NCBI GenBank assembly: GCA_963966185.1
Contig: CAWZYM010000418.1
Span: forward strand, 196,501-260,500
Source: Rhabditoides inermis
Lineage: Eukaryota; Nematoda; Chromadorea; Rhabditida; Rhabditidae
Reading direction: 5' to 3'
DNA length: 64,000 nt
In this document: positions 19,665-30,267 of the stretch, in pieces
Layout of the letters: the number at the start of each line of letters is the position of its first letter
Numbering within the stretch: position 1 is the first letter of the stretch
Position numbers and translations under genes: made by a program
The notes under the pieces: generated by a model
Seen by the model: only the letters and a program-made list of their open reading frames with translations
What the model was told of the DNA's origin: nothing
Database searches by the model: none

Positions 19665-20767
19665 CCTGGGAGTGGCCATGTTTTTGCTTTGGAGGGAGTG
19701 GAAATTTATCTTTGCTTTTGTTTTACCTCCAAGGGGGGGCTGCCGCCCCCCCTTGGACCCCCCCCCCCCCCCCGCCGAGGGGGCTCCGCCCCCCTCGACC
19801 CCCCGCTTCTTCTCTCTTTTTTTATTGCATCGGGGGGCTGCCGCCCCCCGCACCCCCCGCTTTTTTCTCTCTATTTTTGGTTACATCGGGGGGCTGCCGC
19901 CCCCCGCACCCCCCGCTTCTTTCTCTTTTTATTGGTTGCATCGGGGGGCTGCCGCCCCCCGCACCCCTCGCTTTTGGGTTGAGGGAGTGAAAATGAGAGA
20001 GGAAAGGCTTTAAAACTTGTGCAAAAATCATAAAGACATGGGCAAAAACGTTTGGGAGCAGCGGGATTCGAACCACGGACACTCACTTGACACGCCCGCA
20101 TCATAGCCACTACACTATCCGGGAGACGTTCTCATGCGCTCAAAACCCATTCACTATCCTTCTGACACTTGTCGAAAGAAAGCAAAATATTCCGAGCCAG
20201 ACGGGATTCGAACCCGGGACCGTCTGCTTGACAGGCTGACGCTCTACCGCCTGAGCAATTAGTAGCTACGCGCTGCCTCCCGCAAAGCCCGCACTCGTCT
20301 CGGCCCGCTCGGTCGCATACACAATACACAGAAATCACTTGCAATCAATCGATATCAATAGATATCTAATCGATATCAAGCAGCGACGTATTGCAATCAC
20401 GTGTCTAATCACTTTACCACATGTTCCATCCATCGTAGCTTCGATTCCGAAAGCGCACAGCCTATTCAACGCCTATTCACACCCATTCACACGCTATCGC
20501 CCCGACGCGCGCTGTCCTCATCGCTCTCTCGCGCTCTGCTCACACAAGCCCAAGTGGTGTAGTGGTCTAAGGCGCACGGGCGCGCCTCGATATGCCGCAC
20601 CCACGGGTTCGATCCCGGTACGGGCAGAGGATTTTGCTGACATCTCAGCATCGTCCTCGGTCCCCTTGTACCATTACATCATCTGGAAATTTGCATATAT
20701 GCAAATGAAGCTTATAGTCGCGTTCCGGAGAAATTTTCCTTACGATATACTATAGGTAGGAGACTAG
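19665..20767 (+). mobile_element. Array unit 1 (short type)
   Basis: 1103 bp, CCTGGGAG...GACTAG. Holds the G/C double hairpin (from about 19730), then three near-identical 58-bp repeats with CATCGGGGGGCTGCCG (19820-19975). Minus-strand tRNA-like modules lie at 20054-20124 and 20194-20266, then ATCGAT-rich sequence (20345-20385), and the 3' tRNA-derived module on the plus strand at 20548-20626. It abuts composite copy III with no spacer. Confidence 0.85.
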
Positions 20768-20867
20768 CCTGGGAGAGGGAGTGGATACAAGTTTTGGAAT
20801 GAAAAGTGGTTTTGTTTAGCGAAAGAAATCGAAGTTCTGAAAAAATGGTCTCAACTTTTTTTACCTC

Positions 20868-20927
20868 AAGGGGGGGCTGCCGCCCCCCCTTGGACCCCCC
20901 CGCCGAGGGGGGCTCCGCCCCCCCTCG
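20868..20927. repeat. G/C double hairpin, representative copy
   Basis: Two adjacent inverted repeats. First: AAGGGGGGGC, loop TGCC, GCCCCCCCTT (20868-20891). Second: CGAGGGGGGC, loop TCC, then GCCCCCCCTCG with one extra C (20904-20927). Nearly every array unit has this module about 100-130 bp from its start; only the deletion units 17 and 20 lack it. Some units add one to three further CATCGGGGGGCTGCCGCC hairpins. GC content and symmetry contrast sharply with the AT-rich surroundings. Confidence 0.9.
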
Positions 20928-21034
20928 ACCCCCCCTCTATACAGTTCTATATTCTTCCTGCTATGCGTCCGATACATCAAAGTGCGATATCGAGGGTTGC
21001 GGTAGTTTTCATATCCGAGGCATTGGATAAGCGA

Positions 21035-21158
21035 GTGGTTGAGGGAGTGGTTGAGGGAGTGGTTGAGGGAGCGGTTGAGGGAGTGGTTGAGGGAGTGGTT
21101 GAAGGAGTGGTTGAGGGAGTGATTGAGGGAGTGGTTGCGGGAGTGGTTGAGGGAGTGG
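21035..21158 (+). repeat. 12-bp minisatellite GTGGTTGAGGGA, representative copy
   Basis: About ten tandem copies with few substitutions. Equivalent tracts: 23198-23321, 25360-25494, 30542-30618, 32732-32868, 36825-36972, 40830-40940, 43058-43182, 48370-48494, 53540-53652, 55755-55830. Copy number differs between units, from about six to twelve. The period is a multiple of three, which explains long (VVEG)n frames; not coding. Confidence 0.95.
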
Positions 21159-21357
21159 ACCCCCCTCCCACACCTTCCAGTACAGTCTGCTGTGCGTCCG
21201 ATGCGTCAACGGGGTGCTGCTCGAGGAGGATAAAACACGACCAAACAGTAAAAAAAAGTCACAATCATTCTGAATCAATCCCAAATCCATTATCAATACC
21301 GTACCCCGCAACCCACCATCACAATCACATCATAACAACAAGTGAGCGAAAGAGAGT

Positions 21358-21995
21358 TTTATTTGTTCCATTAAACTACAACACAATTTATGTTTCAATA
21401 CTACAAATACACATCAATATTCTAGTCAATTAATGTGAACAAATAAATAAAATGAGGGTCTACCTTAAATCGACGAGAGTGCGTCCGCGTCCGACGTCCC
21501 CAGCGACGACGCCTCACACGAGCAGGGAGCAGGACAGGGGAGCCTAGAACAACATGTGACGATAGCTCACAAAATGGAAAAAACAATAAAATATAATTTA
21601 CAACATACCTTGAACTCGGTGACGACGGGTCAGCAGACCGGCAGCTCGTCCCCGTAGACGAAAGACTGCAACAATTTGTATAAAACAACAACTGAAGTAC
21701 AACACAAAGCAATTTAGTAATTAATTTAACATAAAACTATATGAGACATATCAAAAACCCAAACACACCTTGAACACGATGGCGTCGATGCGGCAGAAGA
21801 AGCGGCCGATTGAAGAGGTGTTTCTCTGAAAGACATTGTATTGTACATAGTACAACGATCACAAACAACGACATAAGAAGAACACAGTACAATGATCATA
21901 GTGAAACGTAAACAAAAATAAATGAATAACACGCACCTTGAACGCCTCGGTTCCGTCGCCGCACGACGTAGCTTGCTTGTCCAACTTTGATCACC
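21358..21995 (-). pseudogene. Exon cassette in unit 2
   Basis: Four exon-like segments in minus-strand order: 21995-21937 (59 nt), 21825-21769 (57), 21665-21609 (57), 21543-21464 (80). Each follows a CAG/TAG acceptor and, apart from the last, precedes a GT donor, typically TTCAAG/GT. AATAAA lies at 21363-21358. Exon 2 reads RNTSSIGRFFCRIDAIVFK in phase 0. Exons 3 and 4 carry in-frame TGA codons where unit 13 is open, so this copy is broken. No start codon is seen. Confidence 0.65.
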
Positions 21996-22930
21996 CTGAA
22001 ACAAATAATAATAAACATGTAGAACACGTTGCCAACTAATAAAACAACAACGCAATACAAAACAACAACAAAATCAACGAAATTCAAAAACATTCGAAAT
22101 TGCATGATGTGCGAAAACGCGACTAAACGAGTGCGACACGCAATACAAACGCTAACAGCACGTCAAATTGGTATCGACAAAAAATATAAAACACATTGCA
22201 ACACGAATCATATTATAAAAACATCGAAAAACAAAGAAATAAACAAAAACACGCACGCCCAGCTGATTGAATTGTCATCATCACTGTGCTACACCATACA
22301 CACCGCACAACGAAACACGATGTTTTTGCGAAACGCGTTTCAAGCGATTATTTTGATATTAAACGCATATCAAAGAGACAAAACGTGATTAGAACAAAAG
22401 AATATAATAAAAAGAAAATATTGAAACATACAAAACATGCCCACAACGCATACCCGCTTCATTACAGTCGATTGCACGCACCAACCAATTAAAACCCGTG
22501 CACTGATGCGTTTAATCACTATTAATCAATCGATATCAATGCAAAACGTATTCGATACACATGCCCAATCACTCCCCAACACTTTCCACGCATTGTTCCC
22601 TTGCGCAATCATCGATATCATTCGCAATCACCCATTCACACACACACACACGTGCGCTATCGCAGGCCACGCCCCCTCGCTGCATCCTCATTGCTCTCTC
22701 GCGCTCTGCTCGCACAAGCCCAAGTGGTGTAGTGGTCTAAGGCGCACGGGCGCGCCTACACTCGCCGCACTCGCGGGTTCGAATCCCGGCGCGGGCAAAG
22801 GATTTTGCTGACATCTCAGCATCATCACGAGTCCTCCAGCCATTACAAAAGTCACAAAAATATGCAAATGAAGCTTATAGTGGCGTCACAGAGAAATTTC
22901 CCTTGCTATATACTATAGGTAGGAGACTAG

Positions 22931-25093
22931 CCTGGGAGAGGGAGTGGATACAAGTTTTGGAATGAAAAGTGGTTTTGTTTAGCGAAAGAAATCGAAGTTC
23001 TGAAAAAATGGTCTCAACTTTTTTTACCTCAAGGGGGGGCTGCCGCCCCCCCTTGGACCCCCCCGCCGAGGGGGGCTCCGCCCCCCCTCGACCCCCCCTC
23101 TATACAGTTCTATATTCTTCCTGCTATGCGTCCGATACATCAAAGTGCGATATCGAGGGTTGCGGTAGTTTTCATATCCGAGGCATTGGATAAGCGAGTG
23201 GTTGAGGGAGTGGTTGAGGGAGTGGTTGAGGGAGCGGTTGAGGGAGTGGTTGAGGGAGTGGTTGAAGGAGTGGTTGAGGGAGTGATTGAGGGAGTGGTTG
23301 CGGGAGTGGTTGAGGGAGTGGACCCCCCTCCCACACCTTCCAGTACAGTCTGCTGTGCGTCCGATGCGTCAACGGGGTGCTGCTCGAGGAGGATAAAACA
23401 CGACCAAACAGTAAAAAAAAGTCACAATCATTCTGAATCAATCCCAAATCCATTATCAATACCGTACCCCGCAACCCACCATCACAATCACATCATAACA
23501 ACAAGTGAGCGAAAGAGAGTTTTATTTGTTCCATTAAACTACAACACAATTTATGTTTCAATACTACAAATACACATCAATATTCTAGTCAATTAATGTA
23601 AACAAATAAATAAAATGAGGGTCTACCTTAAATCGACGAGAGTGCGTCCGCGTCCGACGTCCCCAGCGACGACGCCTCACACGAGCAGGGAGCAGGACAG
23701 GGGAGCCTAGAACAACATGTGACGATAGCTCACAAAATGGAAAAAACAATAAAATATAATTTACAACATACCTTGAACTCGGTGACGACGGGTCAGCAGA
23801 CCGGCAGCTCGTCCCCGTAGACGAAAGACTGCAACAATTTGTATAAAACAACAACTGAAGTACAACACAAAGCAATTTAGTAATTAATTTAACATAAAAC
23901 TATATGAGACATATCAAAAACCCAAACACACCTTGAACACGATGGCGTCGATGCGGCAGAAGAAGCGGCCGATTGAAGAGGTGTTTCTCTGAAAGACATT
24001 GTATTGTACATAGTACAACGATCACAAACAACGACATAAGAAGAACACAGTACAATGATCATAGTGAAACGTAAACAAAAATAAATGAATAACACGCACC
24101 TTGAACGCCTCGGTTCCGTCGCCGCACGACGTAGCTTGCTTGTCCAACTTTGATCACCCTGAAACAAATAATAATAAACATGTAGAACACGTTGCCAACT
24201 AATAAAACAACAACGCAATACAAAACAACAACAAAATCAACGAAATTCAAAAACATTCGAAATTGCATGATGTGCGAAAACGCGACTAAACGAGTGCGAC
24301 ACGCAATACAAACGCTAACAGCACGTCAAATTGGTATCGACAAAAAATATAAAACACATTGCAACACGAATCATATTATAAAAACATCGAAAAACAAAGA
24401 AATAAACAAAAACACGCACGCCCAGCTGATTGAATTGTCATCATCACTGTGCTACACCATACACACCGCACAACGAAACACGATGTTTTTGCGAAACGCG
24501 TTTCAAGCGATTATTTTGATATTAAACGCATATCAAAGAGACAAAACGTGATTAGAACAAAAGAATATAATAAAAAGAAAATATTGAAACATACAAAACA
24601 TGCCCACAACGCATACCCGCTTCATTACAGTCGATCGCACGCACCAACCAATTAAAACCCGTGCACTGATGCGTTTAATCACTATTAATCAATCGATATC
24701 AATGCAAAACGTATTCGATACACATGCCCAATCACTCCCCAACACTTTCCACGCATTGTTCCCTTGCGCAATCATCGATATCATTCGCAATCACCCATTC
24801 ACACACACACACACGTGCGCTATCGCAGGCCACGCCCCCTCGCTGCATCCTCATTGCTCTCTCGCGCTCTGCTCGCACAAGCCCAAGTGGTGTAGTGGTC
24901 TAAGGCGCACGGGCGCGCCTACACTCGCCGCACTCGCGGGTTCGAATCCCGGCGCGGGCAAAGGATTTTGCTGACATCTCAGCATCATCACGAGTCCTCC
25001 AGCCATTACAAAAGTCACAAAAATATGCAAATGAAGCTTATAGTGGCGTCACAGAGAAATTTCCCTTGCTATATACTATAGGTAGGAGACTAG
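22931..25093 (+). mobile_element. Array unit 3 (long type)
   Basis: 2163 bp, near-identical tandem duplicate of unit 2. Visible differences are single bases, for example GTGAAC to GTAAAC near 23600 and CGATTGC to CGATCGC near 24635. tRNA-derived module at 24881-24960. A very recent duplication. Confidence 0.9.
23521..24158 (-). pseudogene. Exon cassette in unit 3
   Basis: Same as unit 2, shifted by 2163 bp: exons 24158-24100, 23988-23932, 23828-23772, 23706-23627; AATAAA at 23526-23521. Carries the same two in-frame stops. Confidence 0.65.
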
Positions 25094-27146
25094 CCTGGGA
25101 GTGGCAATGAGTTTTTGTTTGGAGTGAAAATACTATTCTTGAAATTTAAAAAAAACAAATTTGAAAATTCATCAAAACTTTTTTTTATCTCAAGGGGGGG
25201 CTGCCGCCCCCCCTTGGACCCCCCCGCCGAGGGGGGCTCCGCCCCCCCTCGACCCCCCCCTCTATTCACATATTCCAACGCCCTGCTATTCTGCCGTTTC
25301 GTCAAAGTGCATTATCGCGGTTTGAGGTAGTTTTCATACCCGAGGAAGAGGATAAGCGAGTGGTTGAGGGAGTGGTTGAGGGAGTGGTTGAGGGAGTGGT
25401 TGAGGGAGTGGTTGAGGGAGTGGTTGAGGGAGTGGTTGAGGGAGTGGTTGAGGGAGTGGTTAAGGGAGTGGTTGAGGAGTGGTTGAGGGAGTGGACCCCC
25501 CTGCCCCCCCCTTCGAGTGAATCGTACAGTCTGCTGTGCGTCCGATGCGTCAACGGGGTGCTGCTCGAGGAGGATAAAACACGACCAAACAGTAAAATAA
25601 CAAAAATCACAATCATTCTGAATCAATCCCAAATCCATTACCAATACCGTACCCCGCAACCCACCATCACAATCATATCATAACAACAAGTGAGCTAAAG
25701 AGAGTTTTATTTGGTCCATTAAACTACAACACAACGTATGTTTCGATACTACAAATACACATCAAAATTCTAGTCAATTAATGTAAACAAATTAATAAAA
25801 TGAGCGTCTACCTTGAACCGTCGAGAGTGCGTCCGCGTTCGACTTGAGCTTCTTCTTCTTCTAGTCCAGCGACGACGCCCCACACGAGCAGGGAGCAGAA
25901 CAGGGGAGCCTTGAACAACATGTGACGATAGCTCACAAATTGGAAAAAAAAACAATAAAATATAATATACAACATACCTTGAACACGATGGCGTCGATGC
26001 GGCAGAAGAAGCGGCCGATTGGAGAGGTGTTGCTCTGAAAGACACTGTATTGTGCATAGTACAACGATCACAAACATACGACATAAGAAGAACACAGTGC
26101 AAAGATCATAGTGAAACGTAAACAAAAATAAATGAATAACACGCACCTTGAACGCCTCGGTTCCGTTGCCGCACGACGCAGCCGGCTTGTCCAACTTTGA
26201 TCACCCTGAAATGAATAATAATAAACATGTAGAACACGTTGCGAACTAATAAAACAACAACGCAATACAAAACAACAACAAAATCAACGAAATTCAAAAA
26301 CATTCGAAATTGCATGATGTGCGAAAACGCGACTAAACGAGTGCGACACGCAATACAAACGCATACAGCACGTCAAATTGGTATCGACCAAAATTATAAA
26401 ACACATTACAACACAAATTACATAATAAAACATCGCAAAACAAAGAAATAAACAAATCACGCACGCACAGCTGTTTGAATTGTCATCATCGTGCATGGGT
26501 GCTACACCATACACACCGCACAACGAAACACGATGTTATTGCGAAACGCGTTTCAAGCGATTATTTTGATATTAAACGCATATCAAAGTGACAAAACGCG
26601 ATTAGAACAAAAGAATATAATAAAAAGAAAAAATTGAAACAAACAAAACATGTCCACGACGCATACCCGCTTCATTACAGCCGATTGCACGCACCAACCC
26701 ATTAAAACCCATGCATTTGATATGTTTAATCACTATTAATCAATCGATATCAATGCAAAACGTATTCATTACATCAGCCCAATCACTCCCCAACACTTTG
26801 CACACATTGTCCTCTTCATCCTCGTTGCGCAATCATCGATATCATTCGCCATCACCCATTCACACTCACACGCTATCGCAGGCCACGCCCCCTCGCTGCC
26901 ACCTCATTGCTCTCTCGCGCACTGCTCACACAAGCCCAAGTGGTGTAGTGGTCTAAGGCGCACGGGCGCGCCTACACTCGCCGCACTCGCGGGTTCGAAT
27001 CCCGGCGCGGGCAAAGGATTTTGCTGACATCTCAGCATCATCACGAGTCCATCAGCCATTACAAAAGTCGCCGTAATATGCAAATGAAGCTTATAGTGGC
27101 GTCACAGAGAAATTTCCCTTGCCATATACTATAGGTAGGAGACTAG
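25094..27146 (+). mobile_element. Array unit 4 (long type)
   Basis: 2053 bp. Starts CCTGGGAGTGGCAATGAG, has the double hairpin (from about 25193), minisatellite 25360-25494, an exon cassette lacking one exon, and the tRNA-derived module at 26934-27013. Almost identical to unit 10. Confidence 0.9.
25706..26205 (-). pseudogene. Exon cassette in unit 4
   Basis: Exons 26205-26147, 26034-25978 and 25909-25812; AATAAA at 25711-25706. The exon equivalent to 21609-21665 is absent. The last two exons are open in phase 0 and end in TAG just past 25812 (…RTLDGSR). The first exon's matching frame starts with TGA and no ATG is seen, so the 5' part is missing. Confidence 0.65.
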
Positions 27147-28167
27147 CCTGGGAGTGGCCATGTTTTTGCTTTAGAGGGAGTGGAAGTATATAAATTTTAT
27201 TTGGTTGTGAAAAAGTTTTGAAAATTTTCTAAAAACTTTTTTTCACCTCAAGGGGGGGCTGCCGCCCCCCCTTGGACCCCCCCGCCGAGGGGGGCTCCGC
27301 CCCCCCTCGACCCCCCCTTTCTTCTTTCTTTTTATTGCATCGGGGGGCTGCCGCCCCCCGCACCCCCCGCTTTTGGATTGAGGGAGTGGAAAAAGGAGAG
27401 GAGAGGCTTTAAAACTTGTGCAAACTTCATAAAAGGCATGGGCAAAACATTTGGGAGCAGCGGGATTCGAAACCCGGACACTCACTTACGGCGCCCGCAT
27501 CATAGCCACTACACTACCCGGGACACGTATTCATGTGCTTAAAACCCATTCACTATCCTTCTGACACTTGTCGAAAGAAAGCAAATTATTCTGAGCCAGA
27601 CGGGATTCGAACCCGGCACCGTCTGCTTGAAATGCGGACGCTCTACCGCCTGAGCAATAGTGGCTACGCGCAGCCTCCCGCAAAGCCCGCACTCGTCTCT
27701 GCCCGCTCGGTCACATACACAATACACAGAAATCACTTGCAATCAATCGATATCAATCGATATCTAATCGATATCAAGCATTGACGTATTGCAATAACGT
27801 GTCTAAATAGTTTACCACATGTTCCATCCATTATAGCATCGATTGTACCAGCACACACCCTATTCAACGCCTATTCACACCCATTCACACGCTATCGCCC
27901 CGACGCGCGCTGTCCTCATCGCTCTCTCGCACAGTGCACGCACAAGCCCAAGTGGTGTAGTGGTCTAAGGCGCACGGGCGCGCCTCGATCTGCCGCACCC
28001 ACGGGTTCGAATCCCGGTACGGGCAGAGGATTTTGCTGACATCTCAGCATCGTCCTCGGTCCCCTTGTACCATTACATGATCGAGAAATTTGCATATATG
28101 CAAATTGCGCTTATAGTCGCGTCACGGAGAAATTTTCCTTACGATATACTATAGGATGGGAGACTAG
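27147..28167 (+). mobile_element. Array unit 5 (short type)
   Basis: 1021 bp. Double hairpin plus one CATCGGGGGGCTGCC hairpin. Minus-strand tRNA-like modules near 27450-27525 and 27593-27665, ATCGATATC block (27740-27780), 3' tRNA-derived module 27946-28025, and octamer palindrome AATTTGCATATATGCAAATT (28087-28106). Confidence 0.9.
28087..28106. repeat. Perfect 20-bp palindrome of two ATGCAAAT octamers
   Basis: AATTTGCATATATGCAAATT is its own reverse complement. It lies about 60 bp behind the tRNA-derived module. The core recurs in most short units; long units keep only the right half (ATATGCAAATGAAGC). The octamer is a known POU-factor site in animals; no function is shown here. Confidence 0.85.
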
Positions 28168-29186
28168 CCTGGGAGTGGCCATGTTTTTGCTTTAGAGGGA
28201 GTGGAAGTATATAAATTTTATTTGGTTGTGAAAAAGTTTTGAAAATTTTCTAAAAACTTTTTTTCACCTCAAGGGGGGGCTGCCGCCCCCCCTTGGACCC
28301 CCCCGCCGAGGGGGGCTCCGCCCCCCCTCGACCCCCCCTTTCTTCTTTCTTTTTATTGCATCGGGGGGCTGCCGCCCCCCGCACCCCCCGCTTTTGGATT
28401 GAGGGAGTGGAAAAAGGAGAGGAGAGGCTTTAAAACTTGTGCAAACTTCATAAAAGGCATGGGCAAAACATTTGGGAGCAGCGGGATTCGAAACCCGGAC
28501 ACTCACTTACGGCGCCCGCATCATAGCCACTACACTACCCGGGACACGTATTCATGTGCTCAAAACCCATTCACTATCCTTCTGACACTTGTCGAAAGAA
28601 AGCAAATTATTCTGAGCCAGACGGGATTCGAACCCGGCACCGTCTGCTTGAAATGCGGACGCTCTACCGCCTGAGCAATAGTGGCTACGCGCAGCCTCCC
28701 GCAAAGCCCGCACTCGTCTCTGCCCGCTCGGTCACATACACAATACACAGAAATCACTTGCAATCAATCGATATCAATCGATATCTAATCGATATCAAGC
28801 ATTGACGTATTGCAATAACGTGTCTAAATAGTTTACCACATGTTCCATCCATTATAGCATCGATTGTACCAGCACACACCCTATTCAACGCCTATTCACA
28901 CCCATTCACACGCTATCGCCCCGACGCGCGCTGTCCTCATCGCTCTCTCGCACAGTGCACGCACAAGCCCAAGTGGTGTAGTGGTCTAAGGCGCACGGGC
29001 GCGCCTCGATCTGCCGCACCCACGGGTTCGAATCCCGGTACGGGCAGAGGATTTTGCTGACATCTCAGCATCGTCCTCGGTCCCCTTGTACCATTACATG
29101 ATCGAGAAATTTGCATATATGCAAATTGCGCTTATGGTCGCGTCACGGAGAAATTCGGCTTACGATATACTTTAGATAGAGACTAG
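28168..29186 (+). mobile_element. Array unit 6 (short type, mosaic)
   Basis: 1019 bp. Nearly identical to unit 5 until about 29130, after which the 3' end (GAAATTCGGCTTACGATATA, TTTAGATAGAGACTAG) matches units 7 and 12 instead. tRNA-derived module 28967-29046. Confidence 0.9.
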
Positions 29187-30267
29187 CCTGGGAGTGGCCA
29201 TGTTTTTGCTTTAGAGGGAGTGGAAGTATATAAATTTTATTTAGTTGTGAAAATTTTTTGAAAATTTCCTAAAAACTTTTTTTTACCTCAAGGGGGGGCT
29301 GCCGCCCCCCCTTGGACCCCCCCGCCGAGGGGGCTCCGCCCCCCTCGACCCCCCCCCCCCCCCGCTTCTTCTCTCTTTTTTGGTTGCATCGGGGGGCTGC
29401 CGCCCCCCGCACCCCCCGCTTCTTCTCTCTTTTTTGGTTGCATCGGGAGGCTGCCGCCCCCCGCACCTCCCGCTTTTGGGTTGAGGGAGTGAAAAAATGT
29501 AGTGGAAACTCTTTTAAAATAGTGCAAAAATCATAAAGACATGGGCAAAAACATTTGGGAGCAGCGGGATTCGAACTCCGGACACTCACTTGATACGCCC
29601 GCATCATAGCCACTACACTATCCGGGAGACGTTCTCATGCGCTTAAAACCCATTCACTATCCTTCTGACACTTGTCTAAAGAAAGCAAAATATTCTGAGC
29701 CAGACGGGATTCGAACCCGGCACGGTCTGCTTGACATGCGGACGCTCTACCGCCTGAGCATTAGTGGCTACGCGCAGCCTCCCGCAAAGCCCGCACTCGT
29801 CTCGGCCCGCTCGGTCACATACACAATACACAGAAATCACTTGCAATCAATCGATATCAATCGATATCTAATCGATATCAAGCAGTGACGTATTGCAATA
29901 ACGTGTCTAAATAGTTTACCACATGTTCCATCCATTATAGCATCGATTGTACCAGCACACAGCCTATTCAACGTCTATTCACACTCATTCACACGCTATC
30001 GCCCGACGCGCGCTGTCCTCATCGCTCTCTCGCGCTCTGCTCACACAAGCCCAAGTGGTGTAGTGGTCTAAGGCGCACGGGCGCGCCTCGATATGCCGCA
30101 CCCACGGGTTCGATCCCGGTACGGGCAGAGGATTTTGCTGACATCTCGGCATCGTCCTCGGTCCCCTTGTACCATTACATGATCGAGAAATTTGCATATA
30201 TGCAAATTGCGCTTATGGTCGCGTCACGGAGAAATTCGGCTTACGATATACTTTAGATAGAGACTAG
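29187..30267 (+). mobile_element. Array unit 7 (short type)
   Basis: 1081 bp. Double hairpin followed by two 58-bp GGGGGGCTGCCG repeats (29385-29475). Minus-strand tRNA-like modules near 29557-29628 and 29698-29768, ATCGATATC block, tRNA-derived module 30049-30127. Confidence 0.9.

Larger units (their letters stand above)
20768..22930 (+). mobile_element. Array unit 2 (long type)
   Basis: 2163 bp. Order: CCTGGGAGAGGGAGTGG start, double hairpin (20868-20927), 12-bp GTGGTTGAGGGA minisatellite (21035-21158), minus-strand exon cassette (21358-21995), AT-rich part with the GAAACGCGTTTC palindrome, then the 3' tRNA-derived module (22718-22797). Unit 3 is almost base-identical. Confidence 0.9.

Noticed and set aside
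19689..20013. Proline-rich frames such as PPPLGPP repeats
   Set aside because: Arise from the G/C hairpins; present in all phases.
20194..20266. Functional tRNA-Asp (GTC) or, in sister copies, tRNA-Glu (TTC)
   Set aside because: Anticodon-like triplets are in place, but the acceptor ends do not pair and the T stem lacks its fifth pair; tRNA-derived remnant.
20548..20626. Functional tRNA-Leu or tRNA-Ser gene
   Set aside because: A and B boxes fit, but acceptor pairs 5-7 and the anticodon stem are missing; same defect in the other copies.
20963..21433. VVEG-repeat protein (also at equivalent places in other units)
   Set aside because: Direct translation of the 12-bp minisatellite; copy number varies and flanking frames are not conserved.
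21896..22105. Small hydrophobic 'membrane proteins' on the minus strand in most long units
   Set aside because: These frames cover T-rich introns and exon borders; splice motifs explain the conservation better.
20768..25093. Treating the 2163-bp identical pair as certain biology
   Set aside because: Two almost identical tandem units could also be an assembly duplication; the few base differences argue against it but cannot prove it from sequence alone.
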